Shown here: one piece after another, positions 1 through 4,816 of the stretch
Numbering within the stretch: the stretch's first letter is position 1
Layout: each line of letters begins with the position of its first letter
Source: Kiritimatiellales bacterium
GTDB taxonomy: Bacteria; Verrucomicrobiota; Kiritimatiellia; Kiritimatiellales; Pontiellaceae
Assembly: GCA_030621805.1 (NCBI GenBank)
Contig: JAUXGY010000139.1
Coordinates: forward strand, 1-5,757
DNA: 5,757 bases
Reading direction: 5' to 3'
Notes under the pieces: model-generated
What the model was told of the DNA's origin: nothing
The model's database searches: none
What the model saw: only the letters and a program-made list of their open reading frames with translations
Program-made: the position numbers and the translations under genes

Positions 1-59
1 TCGCAGAGGCTCCGAAGTCTCGCGAGTTTTCAACCTGCGCCCCTCCAGCCGACAGGTAT

Positions 60-83
60 CCTTTCTCCATCATCAACGCCGAA
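60..83 (-). repeat. Short dispersed repeat, copy A (pairs with 4724-4746)
   Basis: Read on the minus strand, this segment contains TCGGCGTTGATGATGGAGAA followed by AGG. The same 23-nt string occurs on the plus strand at 4724-4746 with one mismatch (22/23). Both copies are preceded in the same orientation by a GAGGCAAC motif and a run of seven T, with a different spacing between them. This copy lies downstream of the 765-residue protein gene. It is probably part of a species-specific intergenic repeat family; its function is unknown. Confidence 0.6.
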
Positions 84-140
84 CCTGATTTCCAGGCACA
101 AAAAAAGACGAAGAGTTGCCTCCCCGCCTTTTTTCTATAG

Positions 141-154
141 GGCGTCGAAACGCC
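141..154 (-). other. Small GC-rich hairpin with TTCG loop after the secreted-protein gene
   Basis: On the minus strand the sequence is GGCGT-TTCG-ACGCC, a perfect 5-bp stem closed by a TTCG tetraloop, starting 12 nt after the TAA stop of the 765-residue gene. No T-run follows it directly on that strand (CTATAGAAAAAA comes next), so it is not a canonical intrinsic terminator. A T7 tract about 40 nt further downstream lacks its own clear stem. It may stabilise the 3' end of the transcript. Confidence 0.4.
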
Positions 155-166
155 TGTTCTACCGCA

Positions 167-2464
167 TTACTCCGTCGTTAAAACTTGGTAGAAGGTTTGG
201 TCTTCCGTGATGGGTACCGTCAGGGTGTTGGTTCCTAAGACCGAAGGGATGGAAGTATAATCCTGCCAACCTGCAATAATGAGGTTGGAGTTGGTTTGCA
301 CCACGTAGGTCACGCCGGCAATCCCCACCCATGAAAGCTCCATTTCAGTTCCAGCGGAAACGGGGCCGGAAATCGAAAGGGTAACACGGTCAAGGGGGAT
401 TTTCCGCGAGAGTGTTTTACCATCCGCGCTAACGGCGAATTCATTGGCGAAAACAGTCGCGTCAATAAGGGTCTCATCATAATACCACCCACCGCCGGTC
501 AGCACTGCTTCCCATTCGCTGGGAGCGACAAAGGCGTCGACCGTAAATGATCCTAACCAAGTCGGATGAATATTGATGTGGCCGGCCGCTGCAACTGGAG
601 CTCCAGTTGTAAGGATTGTTGCATCCCCATCAATCTGTACGGGTATATTGGCATTGCTGGCTTGGAGTGCATCCGCAGTGATCGTTCCGCCAAGGAGATG
701 CAGTACGCCGTGACCGGACCAGCCGTTAAGAATCAGATTCCCGCCACCCGCAGTAAGGGTTCCCCCGCTATTCACAGTGACCACAACATTTTGCCTAAGA
801 GAGAGAGATCCTCCCGAAGTAACGGAAGCACCGTTATTTACATTGATATCAGTCGTAGTCCCCCAAAAAGAAAAACCAGCCGGCGCGTCTATAACCCCAC
901 CATCCATGGTGTAGGTCGAATTTTTGAAGAAAAATGAGGTTCCAAAGGATATGGTCCCGGCCGTCTGATTGATGGTCGCTGTGGTTTGGTACTCCTCTCC
1001 GGCGGTCACCGTTCCATCCACTGCAATCGTTCCTATATTATATAATACTCCGGGTAAGTCATAGCTCCAGTTCGCAGCGTCCGTTAGATTCCCTCCAGCA
1101 AATATGGTATCATCGGTTGGTGAGGGAGAGGGAATGTAGATATTGAGGGTTGCTGTATCTGTATTGCCGTTCCCGTCGTCCACCACCACGGTAAAGGTAT
1201 TGGTGTAGATATCGTCGGGCGTTCCGGACAGGGTGCCGTCTGAGCCAATGGACAACCAGCCACCACTCATGTTCGTGTAGGTCAACGTGTCGCCGACGTC
1301 AACATCCGTTGCACTCCCCGCGATGGTACCGGCATAGACCACATTGTAGGTGCCATCGGCTACGGAAAACTCGTTGGTTGTGAATTCGGGCGCACTACCG
1401 ATCATGGGGATATAGATTTTCAGGAGAGCACTGTCGGTACCAAACTTCCCATCATCCACCATCACCGTGAATTCGTTCGTTCCAATGGTGTCCGGTATTC
1501 CGGTCAGGGAGCCGTCTGATGCAACGGTCAACCAGCCGCCGCTAGTGTTCGTGTAGCTCAACGTGTCGCCGTCTACATCCGTTGCGCTACCTGCGATCGT
1601 TCCGGTGTAGGCTACATTGTAGGTGCCATCGTCTTTCACAATGGGGTCGTCCGTGAAAACAGGATCGTTGTTCGGTGGAACGAAGATGACGCTCAGGTTT
1701 GTACCTCCGGTAACGACGAAAAGTGAGGCGAAGGCAGCGGCATCAATCTCGGTACCTTCATAATACCATCCGCCGCCGGTCAGTTCTGTTTCCCAATCGG
1801 AACCAACATGGACTTCGACCGAGAATGATCCCGTCCAGGTTGAACTAAAATTGACGTAGGCGCCCGATGATACACTGGGAGCTGAGACGGTAGTGATCTC
1901 CGCATCCCCGCCAATATTCACTTTCAAGCGATCATTGGACTGGCTCGCGAGCTCACCCGCGGTAATCGTTCCGCCCAATAGATTCAACTCGCCGGCGGTG
2001 TAGACAGCGTTCTTGCTATCGACGTACAGTGTCCCGCCGACCGTAAGAATTCCTCCGCTATTCACGGTGAGCTTACCGGATTGATAGAGATTGACATTCC
2101 CCGCAGCAAGGAAGCTGGCCCCATTATTTACAGTGATGTCGGTAGAATCGCCCCCCCAAATGTCCATCGGGTCCGACGACGTATCTAAAGTCCCACCATC
2201 CATGGTGTATATCGCATTTTTGACCATAATCCTACCTGATGAGTTATCTATGGTCCCGGCCGTCTGAGTGATGATCGCGCCTACAATTTCTATAGGGACT
2301 GTTGCCACTCCATCCACCGCAACGGTTCCCGGATTGGTTGAGCTTGGAAACCCACTACTCCAGTTTCCTGCGGTGATGAACTCTCCGCCGTTAAAGGTCG
2401 TCTGTGCGCTGGCTGCGCCTATACATGCTAAAACTGCAATTGTAGCTATAATTTTCGACTTCAT
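167..2464 (-). CDS. Large secreted beta-repeat protein with two duplicated modules and two Ig/cadherin-like domains
   Basis: The product is 765 residues. Residues 1-20 form a Sec signal peptide: lysines at 2 and 4, a hydrophobic core, and ASA before Q21. Residues about 22-262 and 452-690 are two copies of one beta-rich module. They share QTAGTI, YTMDGG, TDIxVNNGAS, TVNSGG, LLGGTITA and LTGGGWYY in the same order, like the repeats of autotransporter passenger or beta-helix proteins. Between them, residues about 266-352 and 357-445 are Ig/cadherin-like domains of the He_PIG type (W-L, DGxLxGxPD, VxVDDG). Residues about 692-765 match the C-terminal module common in Verrucomicrobia-type exported proteins (YVVQTNSNL, W733, FYQV). 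No PEP-CTERM signal, anchor or catalytic motif is visible. The start is supported by AGGAGG eight bases upstream. It is probably an extracellular or surface adhesive or carbohydrate-associated protein, but its specific function is not recognisable. Confidence 0.9.
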   Translation of the reverse strand: MKSKIIATIAVLACIGAASAQTTFNGGEFITAGNWSSGFPSSTNPGTVAVDGVATVPIEIVGAIITQTAGTIDNSSGRIMVKNAIYTMDGGTLDTSSDPMDIWGGDSTDITVNNGASFLAAGNVNLYQSGKLTVNSGGILTVGGTLYVDSKNAVYTAGELNLLGGTITAGELASQSNDRLKVNIGGDAEITTVSAPSVSSGAYVNFSSTWTGSFSVEVHVGSDWETELTGGGWYYEGTEIDAAAFASLFVVTGGTNLSVIFVPPNNDPVFTDDPIVKDDGTYNVAYTGTIAGSATDVDGDTLSYTNTSGGWLTVASDGSLTGIPDTIGTNEFTVMVDDGKFGTDSALLKIYIPMIGSAPEFTTNEFSVADGTYNVVYAGTIAGSATDVDVGDTLTYTNMSGGWLSIGSDGTLSGTPDDIYTNTFTVVVDDGNGNTDTATLNIYIPSPSPTDDTIFAGGNLTDAANWSYDLPGVLYNIGTIAVDGTVTAGEEYQTTATINQTAGTISFGTSFFFKNSTYTMDGGVIDAPAGFSFWGTTTDINVNNGASVTSGGSLSLRQNVVVTVNSGGTLTAGGGNLILNGWSGHGVLHLLGGTITADALQASNANIPVQIDGDATILTTGAPVAAAGHINIHPTWLGSFTVDAFVAPSEWEAVLTGGGWYYDETLIDATVFANEFAVSADGKTLSRKIPLDRVTLSISGPVSAGTEMELSWVGIAGVTYVVQTNSNLIIAGWQDYTSIPSVLGTNTLTVPITEDQTFYQVLTTE

Positions 2465-2472
2465 CTTGCCTG

Positions 2473-2478
2473 CCTCCT
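2473..2478 (-). promoter_or_regulatory. Shine-Dalgarno site of the 765-residue protein
   Basis: On the minus strand AGGAGG stands eight bases before the ATG at 2464-2462 and follows an A-rich stretch. This fixes the start codon, which also gives a clean signal peptide. Confidence 0.85.
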
Positions 2479-2531
2479 TTTTTTAACTCTCCCTTGTTGC
2501 CGCGCACTCACGCGACAAACTCTCTGTTAAC

Positions 2532-2543
2532 ACAATAAATTGT
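2532..2543. promoter_or_regulatory. Perfect palindrome upstream of the secreted-protein gene
   Basis: ACAAT-AA-ATTGT is a perfect 12-nt palindrome, 68-79 nt upstream of the start codon at 2464. It is next to GTTAAC, another short palindrome. On the minus strand it also overlaps a weak -10-like TACAAT, without a good -35 partner. It could be an operator or part of a promoter; a chance AT-rich palindrome is equally possible. Confidence 0.25.
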
Positions 2544-2599
2544 ATGGAACGCGGGATATGACACATTATTTTTTTAGTTCCTCTCCGCCTCTAACCTTC

Positions 2600-2682
2600 C
2601 CTATTTGAGTGACCAAGCTACACGGATAAACCGATCTTGTCTTTGCGATTTTGCGCGGAGTTTTTGTGATTTTGCGCATAAA
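2600..2682 (+). repeat. Left arm of long inverted repeat
   Basis: Bases 2634-2682 (49 nt) are the exact reverse complement of 3088-3136. Similarity continues outward, imperfectly, to 2600 on this side and 3173 on the other, sharing for example AGTGACC/AGTGACCC and GGATAAACC/GGATAAACCC. The arm contains two TTTTGCGC units (in GATTTTGCGC) separated by GGAGTTTTTGT. The arms are about 405 bp apart. This could be two copies of a dispersed repeat in opposite orientation or the termini of a non-autonomous element. Confidence 0.9.
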
Positions 2683-2702
2683 ATGAATAGGAAGCCTTTT
2701 TG

Positions 2703-2763
2703 AACTTTAAAGGTGTAGTGTCGTTTCACCCCCGCAGGGGGACAACGACTGGCCGTGCAGGGG
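2703..2763 (+). repeat. 61-nt direct repeat, copy 1 (identical to 4349-4409)
   Basis: Starting at AACTTTAAAGG and ending at GTGCAGGGG, this 61-nt segment is identical to 4349-4409, and a GCCTTTTT-type lead-in precedes both copies. Within it, GTCGTT pairs with AACGAC and CCCCC pairs with GGGGG around a GCA loop, with a small internal loop (TCA opposite AC). The result is a compact two-part hairpin. The high identity and the stem suggest a dispersed structured element, such as a REP/MITE-like repeat or an RNA motif. There is no sign that it is translated. Confidence 0.9.
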
Positions 2764-2786
2764 TTGCTCGCGTGCAAAAGAAAATA

Positions 2787-2860
2787 TACAGAATAATTAT
2801 GGACAGAATAATTGCTGAGATACCGTTCCTGAGAATCATTCTGTCCATAATTATTCTGTA
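2787..2860. repeat. 22-bp perfect inverted repeat with 28-nt spacer
   Basis: ACAGAATAATTATGGACAGA plus AT at 2788-2809 is perfectly reverse-complemented at 2838-2859. The flanking T2787 and A2860 also pair, giving a 23-bp stem. ATT/AAT pairing (2811-2813 with 2834-2836) extends it past one mismatch. The right arm is followed by AAAAA, and the preceding bases are A-rich, so it is not a usual terminator on the plus strand. The GGACAGAATxATT half-site recurs in both arms. It resembles a small mobile palindrome or the ends of a miniature element. Confidence 0.85.
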
Positions 2861-2862
2861 AA

Positions 2863-2882
2863 AAATGCGGTGTAAACAGCAT
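2863..2882 (+). repeat. 20-nt shared motif, copy 1 (inverted at 4439-4458)
   Basis: AAATGCGGTGTAAACAGCAT here matches the reverse complement of 4439-4458 at 18 of 20 positions. Both copies lie downstream of a 61-nt repeat copy, but in opposite orientation and at different distances. This indicates that small repeat units have been shuffled. Confidence 0.6.
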
Positions 2883-2916
2883 TTCAACTGGAGGCGGGAG
2901 GGGTTGCAACCGCGAA

Positions 2917-2971
2917 GGAACGCAAAAATGGAAGGCTTGGAAGTTCTCCTTTGCGTTCCTTGCTTTTTTTT
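2917..2971 (+). terminator. Terminator-like hairpin inside the repeat region
   Basis: GGAACGCAAA (2917-2926) pairs with TTTGCGTTCC (2950-2959), and AA/TT extends the stem to 12 bp. TTGC and then a run of eight T (2964-2971) follow. The loop is long at 23 nt. CCGCGAA at 2910-2916 could also pair with TTCGCGG at 2970-2976, enclosing the whole. No gene precedes it on the plus strand, so it might stop spurious transcription toward the PEP-CTERM gene, or simply be a repeat unit of the 'AACGCAAAG' kind also seen at 4461-4542. Confidence 0.4.
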
Positions 2972-3037
2972 CGCGGCCAATACCCGATATTTATCCGACG
3001 GATCGATAAGAAAAAGCACCATTACATTGTAAAACAA

Positions 3038-3082
3038 GGGGTTTCGGAGGCTCAACCCCCCGATTTTCTGTCGAGAGCCTCC
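3038..3082 (+). other. Overlapping complementary segments, possible pseudoknot
   Basis: GGGGTT (3038-3043) can pair with AACCCC (3054-3059). The loop between them contains GGAGGCTC (3046-3053), which is exactly complementary to GAGCCTCC (3075-3082) downstream. The order allows an H-type pseudoknot or two mutually exclusive hairpins in a plus-strand transcript. It lies 113 nt before the small ORF, just inside the right inverted-repeat arm. Whether it is transcribed is unknown. Confidence 0.35.
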
Positions 3083-3087
3083 ATCCA

Positions 3088-3173
3088 TTTATGCGCAAAA
3101 TCACAAAAACTCCGCGCAAAATCGCAAAGACAAGATGGGTTTATCCACGTAGATTACGGGTCACTTAGGTAGG
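3088..3173 (-). repeat. Right arm of long inverted repeat
   Basis: Bases 3088-3136 are the exact reverse complement of 2634-2682, with imperfect similarity continuing to 3173. The arm ends 22 nt before the start of the 23-codon ORF. The left arm similarly stands upstream of the divergent secreted-protein gene, so the pair is arranged roughly symmetrically between the two transcription units. Confidence 0.9.
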
Positions 3174-3194
3174 TAAAGGCAGAAGGAGGGCAAG

Positions 3195-3266
3195 ATGAAA
3201 GTGGAAACAATGGCTACAAAAAATTGTATCACCCCCTCGACGCTGGAACAAACCTATGAACTGTAA
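3195..3266 (+). CDS. Possible 23-residue small ORF upstream of the PEP-CTERM gene
   Basis: The frame reads MKVETMATKNCITPSTLEQT then YEL and a TAA stop. An AGGAGG stands five bases before the ATG, as good as the sites of the larger genes. The start context (GGAGG, GCAAGATGAA, then GTxGAAA) resembles that of the 765-residue gene (GGAGG, GGCAAGATGAAGTCGAAA). The stop is 33 nt before the PEP-CTERM start, in the same frame, with further stops between. It has no signal peptide, membrane segment or known family. It could be a translated leader, a remnant of an older gene start, or chance. I do not recognise a function. Confidence 0.3.
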   Translation: MKVETMATKNCITPSTLEQTYEL

Positions 3267-3299
3267 TTAAATTAACCCATAAAAACAGGAGAGCTAGAA

Positions 3300-3947
3300 A
3301 TGAATAAAGTAAAACTTAGTATTATCGCAGTATTCGCCGTTTTAGCGGCAACCAGCCAGGCGGAAATGATCACCGACGGAGACTTCTCACTGACCCCCGT
3401 GGCTACTCCAGGTTTTAATCAGACCACCGGCACTTGGCTCTGGGACGGGGCCGAGGTTGCACCAAGGGTAGATATCGACTCTAGGTGGGGCGGCGGTACT
3501 GACCACTACGCCTCAGCCAGAAGCTTAGAATACGGAGCCATCTTCCAAACCACGAGTGAACCCATTGTATCAGGTGAAAATTATACACTGACAGCTACAG
3601 CATTCAATACTTATAATGTCAACCGAGGCAATGCCGTGATCGCTGCTCGGCTTTATTATATGGATGGGGTAACTCGGACTTACATTCCTGGAGCTGAAGA
3701 TAGCTACACAGGTTCAGCTAGTACAGAGTGGACTACTACTGACTCCACCATGTCGATTAGCTACACCGGAGCGGGTGCCGCAGTAGGCAATAATCTTGGC
3801 GTTGAATTTTCATGGGAGGGCGGAACCGCTAACGGAAGTTGGATAGGCCTCGATAAAGTTTCGGTCATCCCCGAGCCTGCAACGCTGGGCATGGTAGCCG
3901 CGTTTGGTGGAGCGATCCTCTTTATCCGCCGCAAGCTGATGATCTAA
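3300..3947 (+). CDS. PEP-CTERM sorting-domain protein, jelly-roll-like exported domain
   Basis: The product is 215 residues. Residues 1-21 form a Sec signal peptide (K3, K5, hydrophobic core, SQA before E22). Residues 22-189 are beta-rich, opening with MITDGDFS and closing with GLDKVSV. This pattern is typical of galactose-binding or CBM4/9-like beta-sandwich domains in PEP-CTERM proteins, so carbohydrate or surface binding is plausible but not shown. Residues 190-215 are the sorting signal: IPEPAT (190-195), a hydrophobic segment (about 196-209) and RRK (210-212). In this family an exosortase removes the tail during export, usually for extracellular polymer or surface localisation; no exosortase gene is in the window. 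AGGAG eight bases upstream supports the start. A strong terminator follows, so the gene is probably monocistronic or co-transcribed only with the small upstream ORF. Confidence 0.92.
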   Translation: MNKVKLSIIAVFAVLAATSQAEMITDGDFSLTPVATPGFNQTTGTWLWDGAEVAPRVDIDSRWGGGTDHYASARSLEYGAIFQTTSEPIVSGENYTLTATAFNTYNVNRGNAVIAARLYYMDGVTRTYIPGAEDSYTGSASTEWTTTDSTMSISYTGAGAAVGNNLGVEFSWEGGTANGSWIGLDKVSVIPEPATLGMVAAFGGAILFIRRKLMI

Positions 3948-3964
3948 TCTTCTAATTAGATCAT
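3939..3964. repeat. 10-bp perfect inverted repeat spanning the PEP-CTERM stop codon
   Basis: ATGATCTAAT (3939-3948) is exactly complementary to ATTAGATCAT (3955-3964) with a 6-nt spacer, and the TAA stop lies inside the left arm. No T-run follows it. It directly precedes the intrinsic terminator and could be an accessory 3'-end stem or a regulator site. Its role is not known. Confidence 0.5.
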
Positions 3965-3973
3965 GACCGACAG

Positions 3974-4006
3974 ATCCCCGTTGGCTTGTGCCGACGGGGA
4001 TTTTTA
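3974..4006 (+). terminator. Intrinsic terminator of the PEP-CTERM gene
   Basis: ATCCCCGTTGGC (3974-3985) pairs with GCCGACGGGGAT (3990-4001) around a TTGT loop. This is a 12-bp stem with a single G-T wobble, followed directly by a T-run (TTTTTATTTG). It starts 27 nt after the stop codon. This is a textbook rho-independent terminator on the plus strand. Confidence 0.9.
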
Positions 4007-4026
4007 TTTGCCCGGAAAAGCCGGCC

Positions 4027-4112
4027 AATCCTGTCATAAAATCCTCCTGTCTAACATCCGTGCTGAACTGCTCTTGCAGAGAAATCGGACAGGATCATTG
4101 AATGACAGGATT
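4027..4112. repeat. 11-bp inverted repeat with nested CCTGTC/GACAGG motifs
   Basis: AATCCTGTCAT (4027-4037) is exactly complementary to ATGACAGGATT (4102-4112). Between them, TCCTGTC near 4045-4051 and GACAGGA near 4088-4094 form a second nested pair. The alternating AATCCTGTC-type units resemble a dispersed intergenic repeat rather than a regulatory site for either neighbour. Confidence 0.55.
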
Positions 4113-4230
4113 ATTATTCGATGCAGGTGACAAAACTCTTATTTGCTGACTGAGTACTAAAGCATTTAAAATTTACAAGCCGGTTCAGGCCAACGTCGCC
4201 CTGCGCTTATTGTTGTTGGGAAAGCTGTAG

Positions 4231-4251
4231 GGCGGGGGCCGAGACCCCGCC
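4231..4251. repeat. GC-rich hairpin
   Basis: GGCGGGG (4231-4237) and CCCCGCC (4245-4251) form a perfect 7-bp stem around a GCCGAGA loop, in the context GTAGGGCGGGG...CCCCGCCGTGGCAGG. No T-run follows. It belongs to the same cluster as the 4277-4295 hairpin. Confidence 0.6.
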
Positions 4252-4276
4252 GTGGCAGGAGAGCCATGCGCACGCC

Positions 4277-4295
4277 CCGCGATCTCGGATCGCGG
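4277..4295. repeat. GC-rich hairpin followed by GCGGCTACA
   Basis: CCGCGAT (4277-4283) pairs with ATCGCGG (4289-4295) around a CTCGG loop. The following CGCGGCTACA recurs just before the kbl stop region (4812-4821), which suggests that fragments of one repeat type lie at both places. Confidence 0.6.
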
Positions 4296-4348
4296 CTACA
4301 CCAGAGGCGGCACATTATTCATCCGGCCGTAAAACAGGAGGCCTTTTT

Positions 4349-4409
4349 AACTTTAAAGGTGTAGTGTCGTTTCACCCCCGCAGGGGGACAACGACTGGCC
4401 GTGCAGGGG
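4349..4409 (+). repeat. 61-nt direct repeat, copy 2 (identical to 2703-2763)
   Basis: All 61 positions match 2703-2763, and the GCCTTTTT lead-in before it also matches apart from a one-base difference. After GCAGGGG the two copies diverge completely, so the right boundary of the unit is sharp. It carries the same GTCGTT/AACGAC plus CCCCC/GGGGG hairpin. Confidence 0.9.
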
Positions 4410-4438
4410 AAACACTTGAACCTCTCTTTTAAAATCCC

Positions 4439-4458
4439 ATCCTGTTTACACCACATTT
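4439..4458 (-). repeat. 20-nt shared motif, copy 2 (inverted relative to 2863-2882)
   Basis: The reverse complement reads AAATGTGGTGTAAACAGGAT, matching 2863-2882 at 18 of 20 positions. It lies 29 nt after the end of the second 61-nt repeat copy. Confidence 0.6.
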
Positions 4459-4460
4459 CT

Positions 4461-4542
4461 TCAACGCAAAGACGCCAAGTGCGCAACGTTTCGCAGAGAA
4501 AATCCTTTGCGACCCTCAGCGTTCTTTGCACCTTTGCGTTGA
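4461..4542. repeat. 'AACGCAAAG' type inverted repeat
   Basis: TCAACGCAAAG (4461-4471) is exactly complementary to CTTTGCGTTGA (4532-4542). The interior has more CTTTGC/GCAAAG-like units (for example near 4504-4510 and 4523-4529), so several alternative stems are possible. Similar AACGCAAA and GCGCAAAATCGCAAAG units occur at 2917-2959 and in the long inverted-repeat arms. Confidence 0.6.
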
Positions 4543-4573
4543 GCCTCTATCTATCTTTCTCTCTCTGCTCGGA

Positions 4574-4626
4574 GCGTAGCGACCCTCAAGCGTAGCGGTT
4601 GTGAAGTAACCCTCTTTTCACAACCG
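4574..4626. repeat. Short direct repeat GCGTAGCG followed by a 10-bp hairpin
   Basis: GCGTAGCG occurs at 4574-4581 and 4590-4597. CGGTTGTGAA (4596-4605) pairs perfectly with TTCACAACCG (4617-4626) around an 11-nt loop. No T-run or A-run is in terminator position on either strand. Confidence 0.55.
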
Positions 4627-4671
4627 AGATTGGGAGGCAGGCAGAGAAATGACTTCATGTACAGAGAGGCA

Positions 4672-4701
4672 ACACGGCCTTTTTTTCAAAAAGAACCGTG
4701 T
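4672..4701. repeat. Two-part hairpin with T/A-rich inner stem
   Basis: ACACGG (4672-4677) pairs with CCGTGT (4696-4701). Inside, CTTTTT pairs with AAAAAG (to 4693), with small asymmetric internal loops. The GAGGCAAC and T7 part matches the flank of the repeat at 60-83 in the same relative orientation, so this belongs to the same composite repeat. Confidence 0.5.
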
Positions 4702-4723
4702 CCCACAACGTAGGGCGGAGGGC

Positions 4724-4746
4724 TCGGCGTTGATAATGGAGAAAGG
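4724..4746 (+). repeat. Short dispersed repeat, copy B (pairs with 60-83)
   Basis: TCGGCGTTGATAATGGAGAA followed by AGG matches the reverse complement of 60-82 at 22 of 23 positions. It lies immediately before the hairpin at 4753-4776. Confidence 0.6.
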
Positions 4747-4752
4747 TGTAGG

Positions 4753-4776
4753 ACGTGCCTCCCGAAGGGGGCACGT
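4753..4776. repeat. 10-bp hairpin downstream of kbl
   Basis: ACGTGCCTCC (4753-4762) pairs with GGGGGCACGT (4767-4776) around CGAA, with one T-G wobble on the plus strand. On the minus strand, the direction of kbl transcription, the loop is TTCG and one C-A mismatch interrupts the stem. The following CCTACACCTTT has only a weak T-run, so terminator function for kbl is possible but poor. It starts 41 nt beyond the kbl stop. Confidence 0.5.
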
Positions 4777-4816
4777 TTCGGGGGAATGGGACTCCAGGGT
4801 GCCGTGCTTGACGCGG

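Larger units (their letters stand above)
2465..3194. other. Divergent, repeat-rich intergenic region without a convincing gene
   Basis: This stretch separates the minus-strand secreted-protein gene from the plus-strand small ORF and PEP-CTERM gene, so both genes' promoters should lie here. No strong -35/-10 pair stands out on either strand. The region holds long inverted-repeat arms, a copy of the 61-nt repeat, a 22-bp inverted repeat, a terminator-like hairpin and overlapping complementary segments, each listed separately. Open frames of 100-120 codons run through it on the minus strand. They follow the repeats and show no protein-like features or supported starts. Confidence 0.7.
3948..4816. 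other. Repeat-rich convergent intergenic region without a convincing gene
   Basis: This gap lies between the plus-strand PEP-CTERM gene and the minus-strand kbl fragment, so it is a 3'-to-3' region. It holds the terminator, then a near-continuous series of hairpins and repeat copies, listed individually. Short open frames on both strands (up to 83 codons) have no supported starts and coincide with repeats. Nothing in it looks like a tRNA or a known structured RNA. Confidence 0.7.

Noticed and set aside
141..154. Intrinsic terminator for the 765-residue gene
   Set aside because: The stem is good, but an A-rich rather than T-rich tract follows on the coding strand, so it is listed only as a hairpin.
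566..937. Plus-strand open frame of 123 codons inside the secreted-protein gene
   Set aside because: It is antisense to a well-supported gene with a signal peptide and repeated domains. Its composition is not protein-like and it has no ribosome site.
2601..3088. Minus-strand open frames of 102 and 120 codons in the divergent gap
   Set aside because: They run through inverted repeats and the 61-nt repeat, have no convincing ribosome site and show no domain or signal. The peptide CTASRCPPAGVKRHYTFK recurs at 4319-4531 only because the DNA repeat is identical there.
2600..3173. CRISPR array or phage attachment region
   Set aside because: The repeats are few, inverted or dispersed, and not regularly spaced. 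No cas or integrase gene is present.
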